Positions 25,602-35,475 of a stretch of 64,000 nucleotides of DNA are shown piece by piece. A program made the position numbers and the translations under genes. Numbering within the stretch: the stretch's first letter is position 1; every line of letters begins with the position of its first letter. This stretch comes from Methyloceanibacter caenitepidi. Its GTDB lineage: Bacteria; Pseudomonadota; Alphaproteobacteria; Rhizobiales; Methyloligellaceae. The stretch is taken from assembly GCF_000828475.1 (NCBI RefSeq), contig NZ_AP014648.1, positions 2,739,400-2,803,399 on the forward strand. Direction: 5' to 3'. The notes under the pieces were generated by a model. It had not been told where the DNA came from, did not search any database, and saw nothing but the letters and a program-made list of their open reading frames with translations.

Positions 25602-26216
25602 ATGAAGCTCTTTGTCGGCCTCGGCAATCCGGGGGCGCAATACGCCTTCAACCGTCACAACGTCGGCTTCATGGCTGTGGACGTCATTGCCGCCGCACAT
25701 GGATTCGCCGCTTGGCGCAAGCGCTTCCAGGGGTTGACCTGCGAAGGGCGGCTGGGCGGCGAACAAGTGCTTCTCCTCAAGCCGCAGACCTTCATGAACG
25801 AGTCGGGCCGCTCGGTGGGTGAGGCCGCGCGCTTCTACAAGATCCCCGTCAGCGACGTGGTCGCCTTCCACGACGAGTTGGATCTGGCGCCCGGAAAGGT
25901 GCGCGTGAAGATCGGCGGCGGTGTCGCCGGCCACAACGGGCTCAAGTCCCTGACGGCGCATCTGGGCAACGATTACATGCGGGTACGCATCGGTATCGGT
26001 CACCCCGGTCACCGTGAGCGCGTCATCGGTCACGTGATGCGCGACTTCGCCAAGACGGATATGGAGTGGCTGGAGCCGGTGCTTGCCGCGATGTCGGACG
26101 CCGCTCCGATCCTCGCCAGAGGCGAGAAAGACAAGTTTCAGACCCAGGTCGCCCACGAGACGCGGGATGTCATGCCGAACGACACCGGGAACGAAACGCA
26201 AAGCGAAACGGACTAG
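25602..26216 (+). CDS. pth: peptidyl-tRNA hydrolase
   Basis: 204 aa. Releases tRNA from prematurely dropped peptidyl-tRNA. The active-site Asn and His are in [12 protein letters not shown], with [33 protein letters not shown], and [18 protein letters not shown] following. The C-terminal 25 residues are polar and probably disordered. Fifty-odd bases separate it from rplY and about 45 from ychF. Confidence 0.97.
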   Translation: MKLFVGLGNPGAQYAFNRHNVGFMAVDVIAAAHGFAAWRKRFQGLTCEGRLGGEQVLLLKPQTFMNESGRSVGEAARFYKIPVSDVVAFHDELDLAPGKVRVKIGGGVAGHNGLKSLTAHLGNDYMRVRIGIGHPGHRERVIGHVMRDFAKTDMEWLEPVLAAMSDAAPILARGEKDKFQTQVAHETRDVMPNDTGNETQSETD

Positions 26217-26261
26217 CCCGCACGAGACGGCCGGGCGGCGCGACAGGAGCCAACGCAGGAT

Positions 26262-27359
26262 ATGGGATTCAAATGCGGCATTGTCGGACTGCCGAATGTC
26301 GGCAAGTCCACCCTTTTCAACGCTCTCACTGAGAGCGCCGCGGCGCAGGCCGCCAACTACCCCTTCTGCACCATCGAGCCCAACGTGGGCGACGTGCCCG
26401 TCCCCGACCCGCGCCTCGCCAAACTCTCGGAGATCGCGGGCTCCGCGCAGACCATCCCGACGCGCCTGACCTTCGTCGACATCGCCGGTCTCGTCCGCGG
26501 CGCCTCCAAAGGTGAAGGCTTGGGGAACCAGTTCCTCGCCCATATCCGCGAAGTCGACGCCATCGCCTATGTGCTGCGCTGCTTCGAGGATTCCGACGTG
26601 GTCCACGTAGACGGCAAGGTGGATCCCCTCGCCGATGCGGAGACCATCGAGACGGAATTGATGCTGGCCGACCTCGAGAGCCTCGAGCGGCGCGTGCCAG
26701 CTCTCGAGAAGAAGATTCGCGGCCAGGACAAGGAAGCCAAGGAGACCTTGGCGCTCCTGGAGCGGGCGCTCGTCGTGCTGCGCGAAGGAAGGCCCGCGCG
26801 CTACGCCGCAGTGGATCACGAAGACCGCAAAGCGTTCCATTCGCTCGGCCTCTTGACCTCGAAGCCCGTTCTTTATGTCTGCAACGTGGACGAGGCCTCG
26901 GCCGGAAGCGGCAACGCGCTTTCGGATGCGGTTCTGGCGCGCGCCACCAAGGAGGATGTCGGCTGTGTCGTGATCTCGGCCAAAATCGAATCCGAGCTGG
27001 TGGAACTCGACGCCGAAGAGCGGCAGTCCTATCTCGCCGATCTCGGGCTGAACGAGCCGGGCCTGAACCGGCTGATCCAGGAAGGCTACAAGCTGCTCGA
27101 CCTCGTCACCTACTTCACCGTCGGGCCGAAGGAAGCGCGCGCCTGGACCATTGAGCGCGGCACCCGCGCGCCGCAAGCGGCGGGCGTGATCCACACCGAT
27201 TTCGAAAAGGGCTTCATCCGGGCCGAGACGATCGCCTACAACGACTATGTCGGTCTTGGCGGCGAGGCCGGCGCGCGCGACGCGGGCAAGCTGCGCCTCG
27301 AAGGCAAGGAATACGTGGTGAAGGACGGCGACGTCCTGCACTTCCGCTTCGCGAATTAG
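26262..27359 (+). CDS. ychF: redox-regulated ATPase YchF
   Basis: 365 aa of the OBG-like family that prefers ATP. P-loop GLPNVGKSTLFNAL, switch region NYPFCTIEPNVGDVPVPD, DIAGLVRGASKGEGLGNQFL, a central coiled coil, and the C-terminal TGS domain (TYFTVGPKEARAWTI ... AGVIHTDFEKGFIRAE ... GKEYVVKDGDVLHFRF). Full length. Last gene of the rplY operon. The 165 bases to the next gene hold no gene I recognise. Confidence 0.97.
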   Translation: MGFKCGIVGLPNVGKSTLFNALTESAAAQAANYPFCTIEPNVGDVPVPDPRLAKLSEIAGSAQTIPTRLTFVDIAGLVRGASKGEGLGNQFLAHIREVDAIAYVLRCFEDSDVVHVDGKVDPLADAETIETELMLADLESLERRVPALEKKIRGQDKEAKETLALLERALVVLREGRPARYAAVDHEDRKAFHSLGLLTSKPVLYVCNVDEASAGSGNALSDAVLARATKEDVGCVVISAKIESELVELDAEERQSYLADLGLNEPGLNRLIQEGYKLLDLVTYFTVGPKEARAWTIERGTRAPQAAGVIHTDFEKGFIRAETIAYNDYVGLGGEAGARDAGKLRLEGKEYVVKDGDVLHFRFAN

Positions 27360-27524
27360 GCCTCAACTCCTTACGCGACCCAATAACTTGGGCTCTCGCT
27401 TGGGTCCGCTCTGCCGGCCCGCACGACCCTGTCAAAATTTTGTTCTTCTTTTGTTCTTGACTTCTTCGGTCTCGGTATGCAACTTTTAGTAGCATGCCGA
27501 CTGCGCGTATCGAGGGAGGGCCGA

Positions 27525-28781
27525 ATGGCAGACGCGAAGAACCTCACCGGGCTCGATGACGACGCCTTGGTCGAGGCCTATGTCGAGAACGTCCAAGTCT
27601 ATGAGCGGATCGGTCACATTGGCGCGGCGAACCGCCAGATGGATCGGCGGCGGGCCATCATCGATGAACTGAAGCGCCGCAGCGGCGGATCGCTGCAACC
27701 GCTGAGGCCGTTGTTGGAGCATCCAGACCTCAACGTCAGGCACACGGCCGCGATCGAATTTCGCAGAATCGATCACGCCGCGTTCGAGGCAACGACGAAG
27801 GCTTTAGCCGAGCGCCAGGATTTAATCGGCGGCGAGGCGCGGGATTCGCTCCGGCTGGACGCACGCGCCCAAGAGGAAGGCTATCCGGAAGATTGGACTC
27901 CTCGGGAACCGATCCCGCCCAGCAAGGAGATGACCTGGCAATGTGATAATCCGCCGCCGCCTGGGGTCTCGGACGGCGAGCTACGGCAGCTCTTGGGGAG
28001 TCACCTCAACGCGCAGACTACGGAGGTGCTATTGCGGCTGGCGCGCCCCGCCATTGGCTTATGGCCGCAGCGCCCTATCCCCGGCGCCCCCACAAATGTC
28101 TCGCGGCTCGGCGGCGAACCGAGCGTACCTGCTGATTGGTCTTGGCCCATGGTCGAAGCAGAGCCGGAAGACGAGCCCATGCTGTTCTTGGGGCAGATAA
28201 ACTGCACCGATCTTCAGGGACTGGCTGGAGCCGAACGCCTCCCCGCCTCCGGCATGCTCTCATTCTTCGGTGACGCCGATGGGGTCACGGGGTGCGACTT
28301 CGGTGGTGGCGACACAGCCGTGTTCTATTGGGAAGACACGGACACGCTGGTACTGAGAGGCTATCCGATGGCGCCTACCGAAACCATCCAGCCATGCGGC
28401 CTTACCTTCAGGCCCATAACGGACCTACCACATCCTGAGAGCCGGTCGGTCAAGGAGCTGTGGCGAGACCGTACCGCGGCCACAAAGTATGAGACCGTTT
28501 ATCGGACTGTCCGTGAGTACGGCATCCCCAAAGACTATGTCGGCTATTGCAGCTTCAGCAAGCTATTGGGCTGGCCCACGCTGGTACAACAGGAGTTGGA
28601 GGAGGTCAGGTATTGTCAGGATCCCCGAGGCCTGCAATTGCTGCTGCAGCTTGATGACTACCACAACGGGGCGGAAGGAACCTGGTGGGGGCCTGGCGGC
28701 TCTCTCTATTTTCTCATCACCGATGCGGACCTAAGCGCACGACGATTTGCCAATTGTGTATTCGAAATCCAGGTGACCTGA
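27525..28781 (+). CDS. DUF2019-YwqG (DUF1963) fusion-like protein
   Basis: 418 aa from ATG 27525, which has GAGGGAGG upstream. Residues about 5-110 look like a helical DUF2019/HEAT-like module (DDALVEAYVENVQVYERIG ... RRRAIIDELKRR ... LRPLLEHPDLNVRHTAA). A proline-rich linker leads to a YwqG/DUF1963 domain of about 260 residues (SRLGGEPSVPADWSWP, EPMLFLGQINCTDL, GMLSFFGD, LGWPTLVQ, LLLQLDDY, GPGGSLYFLI). Both families are uncharacterised, cytoplasmic and often scattered by transfer. Sequence is visibly more A/T-rich than neighbours. No partner gene is adjacent. Confidence 0.72.
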   Translation: MADAKNLTGLDDDALVEAYVENVQVYERIGHIGAANRQMDRRRAIIDELKRRSGGSLQPLRPLLEHPDLNVRHTAAIEFRRIDHAAFEATTKALAERQDLIGGEARDSLRLDARAQEEGYPEDWTPREPIPPSKEMTWQCDNPPPPGVSDGELRQLLGSHLNAQTTEVLLRLARPAIGLWPQRPIPGAPTNVSRLGGEPSVPADWSWPMVEAEPEDEPMLFLGQINCTDLQGLAGAERLPASGMLSFFGDADGVTGCDFGGGDTAVFYWEDTDTLVLRGYPMAPTETIQPCGLTFRPITDLPHPESRSVKELWRDRTAATKYETVYRTVREYGIPKDYVGYCSFSKLLGWPTLVQQELEEVRYCQDPRGLQLLLQLDDYHNGAEGTWWGPGGSLYFLITDADLSARRFANCVFEIQVT

Positions 28782-28822
28782 GAAGTGACTTCAAACGATC
28801 GGACCGGCCCGCTGTCCTGCAA

Positions 28823-29530
28823 TCACGTCTTGGCCGGGTGCTTGCGGGGCGCTGCTTCGTTCGCTGCCTCGCCGGTCTCGCTGTCGACCGTGACGTTCTC
28901 CGCAGGGAGCCCTTTTGGCGGGGTGACCCCCATCGACAGATAGACATTCACGAGCCTCTCGACGCCGCCGTCGGCCGGCTTGACCCATTCCTCGGGCACG
29001 TAGATGAGCGCTCCGCCGAACGGCACGGGCGCAAACGGCACCAGCACGGGCACATAGGTCCTCTCTCCGATAGCCACCGGCTCATGCGAGGGCATAAGCG
29101 CCAGGGTCGCGGCGCTCCCCTCTCCGCCGAAGAAGCACCAGACCGGGCTCATGCCTTTCAGGCTGTCCTCACCGTCCCCACGATCCATCATCGCGACGAA
29201 GCGTTTGGAGATGTCGTACACGTTCGACACCAGCGGAATGCGCATCATGAACCAGTCGAAACTGTTGGAGATCCAGTTTCGCAAGCCCGATTCCACCGCA
29301 AGGCCCAGCAGGAAGATCACGGCCAGAATGATGCCGAGGCCAATGAAATAGGCCACAAGCGAAGAGCCCGACAGGTTGAGCCCAAGATGGGTGATGAGAT
29401 TGCCGAGAAAGCTGCCGGGTCCCGCATAGGTGGCCACCAGCGAGCCCAGCCACGCGGTGATGAGAACCGTGACCACGATCGGCAGCAGCGCAAGCGCGCC
29501 GGACAGGAAAACTCGGAAAATACGCCCCAC
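28823..29530 (-). CDS. DUF502 family membrane protein
   Basis: 235 aa from GTG 29530, decided by GGAGGG seven bases upstream; the TTG at 29551 has no ribosome-binding site. Two transmembrane segments (FLSGALALLPIVVTVLITAWLG; SLVAYFIGLGIILAVIFLLGLAVES) are followed by the conserved DUF502 region (IPLVSNVYDISKRFVAMM, PVWCFFGGEG, YVPVLVPFAPVPFGGALIYVPEEW). Function unknown. Convergent with the DUF2019-YwqG gene. It lies downstream of the chemoreceptor gene, but a terminator separates them. Confidence 0.9.
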   Translation of the reverse strand: MGRIFRVFLSGALALLPIVVTVLITAWLGSLVATYAGPGSFLGNLITHLGLNLSGSSLVAYFIGLGIILAVIFLLGLAVESGLRNWISNSFDWFMMRIPLVSNVYDISKRFVAMMDRGDGEDSLKGMSPVWCFFGGEGSAATLALMPSHEPVAIGERTYVPVLVPFAPVPFGGALIYVPEEWVKPADGGVERLVNVYLSMGVTPPKGLPAENVTVDSETGEAANEAAPRKHPAKT

Positions 29531-29589
29531 GGGGAAGCCCTCCACTTTCAAACCGGACGCTAGCCCATCCGGGACACCAGGGCCAAACG

Positions 29590-29621
29590 CAAAAGCCGCC
29601 GGGGCACGATGCCCCGGCGGC
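29590..29621 (-). terminator. Rho-independent terminator of the chemoreceptor gene
   Basis: A perfect 12-bp stem GCCGCCGGGGCA (29595-29606), loop CGA, TGCCCCGGCGGC (29610-29621). Read on the minus strand it is followed by TTTT, so it ends the chemoreceptor transcript. Confidence 0.88.
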
Positions 29622-29662
29622 TCTACGCGGTACTTGAAACGGTGTGCTGCGTCGCGTTTGCG

Positions 29663-30904
29663 TCAGCTGGCGTTCTTCAACGCATCGGCGGCCGCGACGC
29701 GGCGCAGGAAGTTCTCGACCGTGTGACGAAGCTGCTCGCCATGACGCGAGAGGTCCTTACTGACCTGCAGCATCTGGGCTGCGGACTGGTTCGTCTCATC
29801 CACGGCCTTGGTGACGTCGGGCATATGCGCGGCCACATCCTCGGTGCCGCGCGCCGCCTGACGGACGCTATGCGAAATCTCGGAGGTCGCCGCCGATTGC
29901 TGCTGCACGGCCCCGGCGATCTCCTGGGTGTTCTGATTGACGTCGCCCATCGTGGTCACGATGGATTGCATGGCCTCGACCGCGCTGTGGGTTGAAGAGC
30001 GGATCGCGTCGATCTGCTTCTTGATATCGTCGGTCGCTTTGGCCGTCTGATCGGCCAGTGTCTTGACCTCGCCCGCCACCACGGCAAAGCCACGCCCTGC
30101 CTCGCCGGCGCGCGCGGCCTCGATCGTGGCGTTGAGCGCGAGAAGGTTGGACTGCGCGGCCACATCCTGGATGAGATCGACCACGTCGCCGATGCGCTCC
30201 GCAGCCTCTGTGAGACTCCGGACCTTCTGGTTGGCCATCCGGGCGTTCTCGGTCACCTGGTCGACGATCTTGCTGGCGTTGGAAACGCGGACACCAATGT
30301 CGCTGAAGGAAACGGCGAGTTCCTCGGCCGTTGCCGCTACGGACTGCACATTCGCCGAGGCCTCATCCGAAGCCGAGGCCACCACGCTGACGCGGTCGTT
30401 TGTGTCGATGGCAACGGTCGACAGGAGCCGTGCGGTATCGTCCATCTGCCGCGCGCTGTCGGCGAAAGCGCCGAGCAAGCCTGCGATGGAGCCGCGGAAC
30501 TGGTGGATGAGTTCTTCCGTCCGCCGTTGCGAGGCAAGCCGCCTCTCGATCTGGCTGTCCAACTCGCTCTGGTGGGACTCGCTCCAGCTCGTGGCATCGG
30601 CCTGAAACGTCTTGAGCGCATTGGCCATGACGCCGATCTCGTCGCGGCGCTTGGTATGGAGGACCTCGCCGGCCGTGTCCCACTTGGTCAGGCGCTCGAT
30701 GACGGCGTGGAGATCCCGAAGCGCCTGGGAAAGCGATCGCCCATAGAGATAGCCGGCGCCGGCGCCGAGAGCCGTAGCAACGAACAGCGCGAGCAGTACG
30801 GCAGCGCCAACGCCGGGGACGATCATCTGCAAGGCGATCGTCACGACGACGGCGACTAGGGCCGTAGCACCAAAGTAAAGGGAAAATTTCTTGCTGAGAT
30901 CCAT
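29663..30904 (-). CDS. methyl-accepting chemotaxis protein without a periplasmic sensor domain
   Basis: 413 aa from ATG 30904 (GAGAG upstream); ATG 30928 would add 8. Two adjacent transmembrane segments ([18 protein letters not shown] and [19 protein letters not shown]) are joined by a loop of a few residues, so no ligand-binding domain exists. A HAMP-like region ends with [17 protein letters not shown] long coiled coil and the signalling hairpin follow ([42 protein letters not shown]). The C-terminus lacks a CheR-binding pentapeptide. It may sense membrane, redox or energy state. The reading frame stays open upstream only as an antisense shadow of the aldolase gene. Confidence 0.9.
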   Translation of the reverse strand: MDLSKKFSLYFGATALVAVVVTIALQMIVPGVGAAVLLALFVATALGAGAGYLYGRSLSQALRDLHAVIERLTKWDTAGEVLHTKRRDEIGVMANALKTFQADATSWSESHQSELDSQIERRLASQRRTEELIHQFRGSIAGLLGAFADSARQMDDTARLLSTVAIDTNDRVSVVASASDEASANVQSVAATAEELAVSFSDIGVRVSNASKIVDQVTENARMANQKVRSLTEAAERIGDVVDLIQDVAAQSNLLALNATIEAARAGEAGRGFAVVAGEVKTLADQTAKATDDIKKQIDAIRSSTHSAVEAMQSIVTTMGDVNQNTQEIAGAVQQQSAATSEISHSVRQAARGTEDVAAHMPDVTKAVDETNQSAAQMLQVSKDLSRHGEQLRHTVENFLRRVAAADALKNAS

Positions 30905-31053
30905 CAAATCTCTCAAATCCGCTGCCATCAAAATATGCCGGACGCGTGCGACCGGGCACCACGTGCGCAGGATTGCCCCGACAGGCCTCGTGGTGACTGC
31001 AGCTTCGGCTTTTGTGGTTAACAGTCCCTTTAGGGGATGCAGAGATTTTTTGG

Positions 31054-33099
31054 CTAGCGCAGCGCCGCCGCGATGTTGCCGCCGTCGACGGTCTCCACGT
31101 GACCCGTCGTCTTGCGCGCTTTGGCGAGGGCCAGGAAGGCCTGGGCGACATCGTCGGCCGTCACCTCGGCGTGCAGCAGATTGCCGGCCATATAGTCCGT
31201 CTCCGTCACGCCTCTGGCCTTCGACCGGGTGGCGATCATCTCGTCCGTCAGAAGGCCGCTTCTGATGCGATCCGCATTGACGCCGTTCGAGCGAATGCCG
31301 TCCGCGCCGTAATCGAGCGCGTATTGGCGCATCAACAGCATCGTGGCGGCCTTGGGCAGGCCGTAGGGCCCGAAATTCTGCCCCGGATTGACGGCCTGCT
31401 TGGAGATGTTGAACAGAAGCGCACCGCCCGTGCCCTGCTTCTGCATGATGGCGACCGCCTCGCGCGCAACGGTCTGGTGCGCGAAGAAGTTCAGCTCGAA
31501 GCTCTTGCGCAGGACCTCGTCCGGAACGTCGCCAATGCGTCCCTGCCAAGCCGCGCCCGCGTTGGACACGAGAATGTCGACGCCGCCAAACCGCGCACAG
31601 ACGGCCTCGAAGGCACGGGATACATCGTCCGAGTTTGTCACATCGCAGGCGATGCCGATGCCCTTGACGGCGCGCGCGGCCTCGGCGGCTGCGTCCCCGT
31701 TCACATCGAGGACGGCAACCGCGGCCCCGTCGCCCGCAAGGGCCTTGGCCGTTGCCGTCCCGATCGCGCCCGCGCCCGTCACCACGGCCACCTGGCCCGT
31801 AAGCGGCTTCACCACTTGTTTGGCGAGCTTGGCCTGCTCCAGGCTCCAATATTCGAGGGCAAAGAGATCGCTCTCGGGCAGCGGCTCGTAGCGGCCGATC
31901 GCTTCGGCGTCAGTGATGACGCGAACCGTGTTTTCGGCGAGATCGCCCGCAATGGCCGCGTCCTTCGCCGACCGGCCGAGACCGAACAATCCGACGCCTG
32001 GCACCAGGACGACGCGAGGCATGGGATCGAGCTTGGTCTTGGTCCCGCCGACCGCTTCGTTCTCCCGTGCGAAGTAGAGGTCATACTCCGCCACGTAGGT
32101 CTCGACGGCGGCCTCGACGGCCTTCGCGAACTCATCGAGCTTGCCGGACTCCGGCACCGGCACGACGAGCGGCTTGTTCTTGGTCCGAATGATGTGGTCG
32201 GGCGTCACCACCCCGCGCTGGCTGTAGGAGGAGAGCTCGGCGCCGTTCACGTAGTCTAGGATGGCGTCGCTCGAGCGGAACTCGGCCACAAAGCGCGTCG
32301 GCTCTTGCCCGGGCCGGTGGATGGCGCAGGCACCGCGCAGGATCGGCGCGATCTCGGCCGCCGACGCAGGCGCCGCTGGAATATGCGCCGCCTGGAAGAC
32401 GACGGGCCGGCCCTGGCGCAGACGGCTCTCCGCAAGCGAGACCATCTCGATCATGCGCTCATAGGCGTCTTGCGCCGTGTCGCCGAACGTGAAGATCCCG
32501 TGCTTGTGCAGGATCATCCCTTCCACATCGGGTTTCTCGTCGAAGACATCGGCGGCCACTTTGGCAAGATCGAAGCCCGGTGCGATGTAGGGAACAATCC
32601 CCATGCGCCCGTTATAGACCTCGCGGGCCAAGGCCACGCCGTCGGGTTGATCCACGAGCGACAGAACCGCGGCCGCATGGGCGTGGTCCACGAATTTGTG
32701 CGGCAGGAAGGCGTGCAGCAGCGTCTCGACGGACGGATTGGGTGCGCCGGCATCCAAGAGGTTGAGCCGCTGGGTGTTGACCATGGCCTCGTCCGAGAGC
32801 GCATCGAGCGCGCGCATCTCCCGTAAGGGGCCGAGCTTGACGGCCGGAAGGCCCCAGGGCTCGATTTCCGCCATGTCGGCGCCGGAGCCCTTCACCGCGA
32901 TAACGTCGTGCTCCTGGCCGAGATCGTCGACCGCGCGGGTCTTCACGGAGGTGTTACCCCCGCCATGTAGGACCAGCAGCGGATCGCGGCCGATCAGCCG
33001 GGTCGTGTAGACGCGAAGGGCGATGTCCTCGTTGACGCCCTCGGCGCCATAGGCCTCGACCGCACGCTTCGCCTCGTCGTCATTCCATTGGCTTTTCAT
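31054..33099 (-). CDS. bifunctional class II aldolase/short-chain dehydrogenase
   Basis: 681 aa from ATG 33099. N-terminal class II (RhaD/FucA-like) aldolase: [11 protein letters not shown], then zinc ligands in [10 protein letters not shown] and [11 protein letters not shown]-terminal SDR from about residue 420: [21 protein letters not shown], catalytic Tyr/Lys in YGLPKAA. Such fusions are annotated as rhamnulose-1-phosphate aldolase/lactaldehyde dehydrogenase, but no rhamnose genes are here. mtnA, apt and mtnP lie close by on the same strand, and class II aldolases can cleave 5-methylthioribulose-1-phosphate. That substrate is a hypothesis. Confidence 0.88.
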   Translation of the reverse strand: MKSQWNDDEAKRAVEAYGAEGVNEDIALRVYTTRLIGRDPLLVLHGGGNTSVKTRAVDDLGQEHDVIAVKGSGADMAEIEPWGLPAVKLGPLREMRALDALSDEAMVNTQRLNLLDAGAPNPSVETLLHAFLPHKFVDHAHAAAVLSLVDQPDGVALAREVYNGRMGIVPYIAPGFDLAKVAADVFDEKPDVEGMILHKHGIFTFGDTAQDAYERMIEMVSLAESRLRQGRPVVFQAAHIPAAPASAAEIAPILRGACAIHRPGQEPTRFVAEFRSSDAILDYVNGAELSSYSQRGVVTPDHIIRTKNKPLVVPVPESGKLDEFAKAVEAAVETYVAEYDLYFARENEAVGGTKTKLDPMPRVVLVPGVGLFGLGRSAKDAAIAGDLAENTVRVITDAEAIGRYEPLPESDLFALEYWSLEQAKLAKQVVKPLTGQVAVVTGAGAIGTATAKALAGDGAAVAVLDVNGDAAAEAARAVKGIGIACDVTNSDDVSRAFEAVCARFGGVDILVSNAGAAWQGRIGDVPDEVLRKSFELNFFAHQTVAREAVAIMQKQGTGGALLFNISKQAVNPGQNFGPYGLPKAATMLLMRQYALDYGADGIRSNGVNADRIRSGLLTDEMIATRSKARGVTETDYMAGNLLHAEVTADDVAQAFLALAKARKTTGHVETVDGGNIAAALR

Positions 33100-33297
33100 G
33101 GCGCGGGTTGTGGCAAGTTTCCACCATCCCGGCAAGACGAGATCTCAAATTTCCCCGCACCCGATCGCCCCTGCAGCCAAAAAGAATCGGGCTGGCGCAA
33201 GAATCCTCATTTTCGCCCCAGGAGGATACGGATTCGAAACAAATTCGGCTGGATAATCAGACCCTAAGGGGCGCTTTGGGATGAGGGAGACATCGTC

Positions 33298-33534
33298 GTG
33301 GGCAGATTCCTGGACGCATACAAGCCGGAGCGGCACTACATGCGTGGGCCCGGTCCGAAATGGCACGCCAAGCACTCGGCCTCGCTTCTGACAGCTGCCA
33401 GTGCTCAGCCGGCCGCAAGCCGTGGTCCGGCGCTGAAAGAGCTTCGGGCGGCAGAGTTCCAATTGCTAAGCTGGATGGCGCCGATGGCTGCCGCTGTCAC
33501 GCTCGGCTTCATGGCCGTGATGGTGCTGGCGTAG
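33298..33534 (+). CDS. small protein with C-terminal membrane anchor, unknown function
   Basis: 78 aa from GTG 33298 with GAGGGAG upstream. The first 55 residues are basic and polar (YKPERHYMRGPGPKW). The last 20 (MAPMAAAVTLGFMAVMVLA) form a single C-terminal hydrophobic segment, as in tail-anchored proteins. I know no family. It is divergent from the aldolase-SDR gene. A hairpin GCCTGCG/CGCAGGC (33589-33608) lies downstream without a T run. Confidence 0.6.
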   Translation: MGRFLDAYKPERHYMRGPGPKWHAKHSASLLTAASAQPAASRGPALKELRAAEFQLLSWMAPMAAAVTLGFMAVMVLA

Positions 33535-33729
33535 CCTGAAAACAGCCCGAGCCGACGCACGTTTTGCGATAGATTACCGCGCGCGCGAGCCTGCGGCCGG
33601 GCGCAGGCCGGTCGATCTACACAGACAAAAGCTTCGCGAAATACAACGGTTTGGGCTTTCCTTTTCGATCATTGAGGCTCAACCTGTAGGTCTACGAGGA
33701 AGGGTCTCAAAGATCGCGAGGTAGATCTC

Positions 33730-34050
33730 ATGCGTTCAGTTGTCTTCACGACCCTAGCGGGCCTTCTCGCCATATTCATCTTGGCTAGCCCCAAACCCGC
33801 ATCGGCAATGCCGGCCGCTGCGATACTCAAATACAGCCCGGAAACCGCGTCGGAAGTCGTGCCGGTCCGGCGGTGGTACCGCCGGCGGTACTATTACCGG
33901 CGTCCCTACTACCGGCCCTACCGGTATTATCCGCGGCCCTACTACCGGCCCTACCGCTATTACGGCCGTCCCTATTACGGACCCCGCTACCCCTACTATG
34001 GCCGCCGCTACTGGCGCGGACCCCGCGTCGGCGTGTATGTGGGCATCTAA
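33730..34050 (+). CDS. exported Tyr/Arg/Pro-rich repeat protein
   Basis: 106 aa. Signal peptide ends ASA (residue 26). The mature chain is dominated by YYRPYRYY-type repeats (residues 59-92), making it strongly basic and aromatic. Similar small YRP-rich exported proteins occur in rhizobia, with unknown role in the envelope. Its clear terminator (34084-34115) and a leader with AGGTAGAT before ATG support a real gene. No catalytic motif. Confidence 0.78.
   Translation: MRSVVFTTLAGLLAIFILASPKPASAMPAAAILKYSPETASEVVPVRRWYRRRYYYRRPYYRPYRYYPRPYYRPYRYYGRPYYGPRYPYYGRRYWRGPRVGVYVGI
33904..33969. repeat. 33-bp coding repeat, two copies plus a degenerate third
   Basis: Residues 59-69 and 70-80 read PYYRPYRYYPR and PYYRPYRYYGR, an 11-residue unit. 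A decayed third unit (PYYGPRYPYYGR) follows. The DNA copies are nearly identical, which suggests recent expansion. Confidence 0.88.
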
Positions 34051-34083
34051 GCGGTCGACCGCATAAGACTGTGGTTTCGAAGA

Positions 34084-34115
34084 AACGCGGTGCCTTTGAA
34101 GGCGCCGCGTTTTTT
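34084..34115 (+). terminator. Rho-independent terminator after the Tyr-rich gene
   Basis: AACGCGGTGCCTT (34084-34096) and AAGGCGCCGCGTT (34099-34111) pair with one G-T, followed by TTTTGTT. Convergent to the MgtC-like gene, which it may also serve in the other direction. Confidence 0.88.
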
Positions 34116-34132
34116 GTTGCCCCCGCCCTGGG

Positions 34133-35413
34133 TCATATCAGCAGGACACTGGCAAGGCCGGCAATCAGCATCGCGCCGATCGCCAGGAGAAGGGGCTTGC
34201 CGAGCGCGGCGCCGGCGAGCACGAAGGCGATCCCGCATTTGACCGCCGTGTTGACCAACGACGCGATGACGATGGCGACCACGGCCACATGCGCACTCCC
34301 CGTCTTGGCGAACTCGGCCATCGAGAGGGTGATCGCGTCGACGTCCGTCAGCCCCGCAAGCGCCGCCACCGCATAGACTCCGCTGTCCGAGAAACTGTCC
34401 TGTGCGATCTTGACCGCGACCAGCACCACCGCGAAGAACGCCGCAAACTTCGCCGCCGACGTCACGCTAAAGGGGTTGGTCACGCCCAGGTCTTCCCGGG
34501 CGCTAGCGTCCTTTCCATGCCGAGGCCCGCGCAGATAGATCAGCGCCGCGGCCCCGGCCGCGACCAAGGCCATCGCCGCGAACGGCAGGAAGATCGGTCC
34601 GAGGAGCGCGCGATTGACCACCGCGACCACCACGAGGACGCGCGCGAACATGATCCCCCAGGCCACCAGGATACCGCTTGCGAACGCCATCGTATTGGCG
34701 GGGCTGGTACGCGCTTCGCGGGCGAAAGAGACCGTCACGGCTGTCGACGAAACAAGGCCACCGGCAAACCCCGTCAGGAGCGCCCCCTTGCCAGGACCGA
34801 GCCAGCGCGTCAGCGCATAGCCCACCAGCGACAGGCCGGAGATCAGGATGACCAGGAGCCAGAGCTCGTAAGGATTGAGCGCGCCCCATGGGTCGATCGG
34901 CTTGTCGGGAAGGAGCGGCAACGCGACAAAGGTCGCGATCAGCAGTTGCAGGCCGGAATAAACATCGTCCCAGCCAATCTGCTTCACGAAGCCGTGCATC
35001 GGATCCTTGTAGGCAAGGACCGCCGTCGTGATGACGGCCAGGGCGATGGCGATTTCGGATCCGCCCATCATGTCGATCGCCCCCAGCACGAAGACGATGA
35101 CAGCGGCGACCTCGGTGGTAAGGCCGACGGCTTCCTGCTGTCCGCGTGTCGTCGCCACGTAGCCGGCGACCACAAAGGCCCCCGTGATCAGAAGACCAGC
35201 CGCCACGATCCAATAGGAGTCGAAGGCACGGGCGAGCCACGCCGTGCAGGCACCGAGGAGCGCGAACAGGATGAAGGTGCGCAGACCGGCCGTTTGTTCC
35301 GTCTTTGATTTGCGCTCGCGGCGATGCTTCTCGCGCTCAATGCCGACAAGGGCGCCGAGCAGCACGGCGATCCCGAAATGGATCGCGTCGGCCATGAGAT
35401 CGTGCGGCTCCAT
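34133..35413 (-). CDS. MgtC/SapB-DUF4010 integral membrane protein
   Basis: 426 aa with about a dozen hydrophobic segments. The N-terminal 140 residues resemble MgtC (LLGALVGIEREKHRRE, AGLRTFILFALLGA, GLTTEVAAVIVFVLGA). The rest is DUF4010 (LLTGFAGGLVSSTAVTVSFAR, LAGLTDVDAITLSMAEFA). MgtC proteins influence magnesium homeostasis and ATP synthase in pathogens; the fused family is uncharacterised. It is the last gene of the minus-strand run that starts at petA, 62 bases after mtnA. Confidence 0.87.
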   Translation of the reverse strand: MEPHDLMADAIHFGIAVLLGALVGIEREKHRRERKSKTEQTAGLRTFILFALLGACTAWLARAFDSYWIVAAGLLITGAFVVAGYVATTRGQQEAVGLTTEVAAVIVFVLGAIDMMGGSEIAIALAVITTAVLAYKDPMHGFVKQIGWDDVYSGLQLLIATFVALPLLPDKPIDPWGALNPYELWLLVILISGLSLVGYALTRWLGPGKGALLTGFAGGLVSSTAVTVSFAREARTSPANTMAFASGILVAWGIMFARVLVVVAVVNRALLGPIFLPFAAMALVAAGAAALIYLRGPRHGKDASAREDLGVTNPFSVTSAAKFAAFFAVVLVAVKIAQDSFSDSGVYAVAALAGLTDVDAITLSMAEFAKTGSAHVAVVAIVIASLVNTAVKCGIAFVLAGAALGKPLLLAIGAMLIAGLASVLLI

Positions 35414-35475
35414 CTTCGCCCTCCTCGCGGCGGACTACCCGCCCCCGGCGGGCCATGCCGAAGGTGCCTCCTACC

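Noticed and set aside
25092..27341. 749-codon open frame antisense to rplY, pth and ychF
   Set aside because: Its translation is His/Val/Asp-rich shadow sequence with no domain, and it runs opposite three certain genes. GC-rich codon use leaves antisense frames open.
30905..31849. N-terminal extension of the chemoreceptor by about 300 residues
   Set aside because: The extension is Arg/Gly-rich shadow of the aldolase-SDR gene in another frame of the same strand. The chemoreceptor starts at 30904 or 30928.
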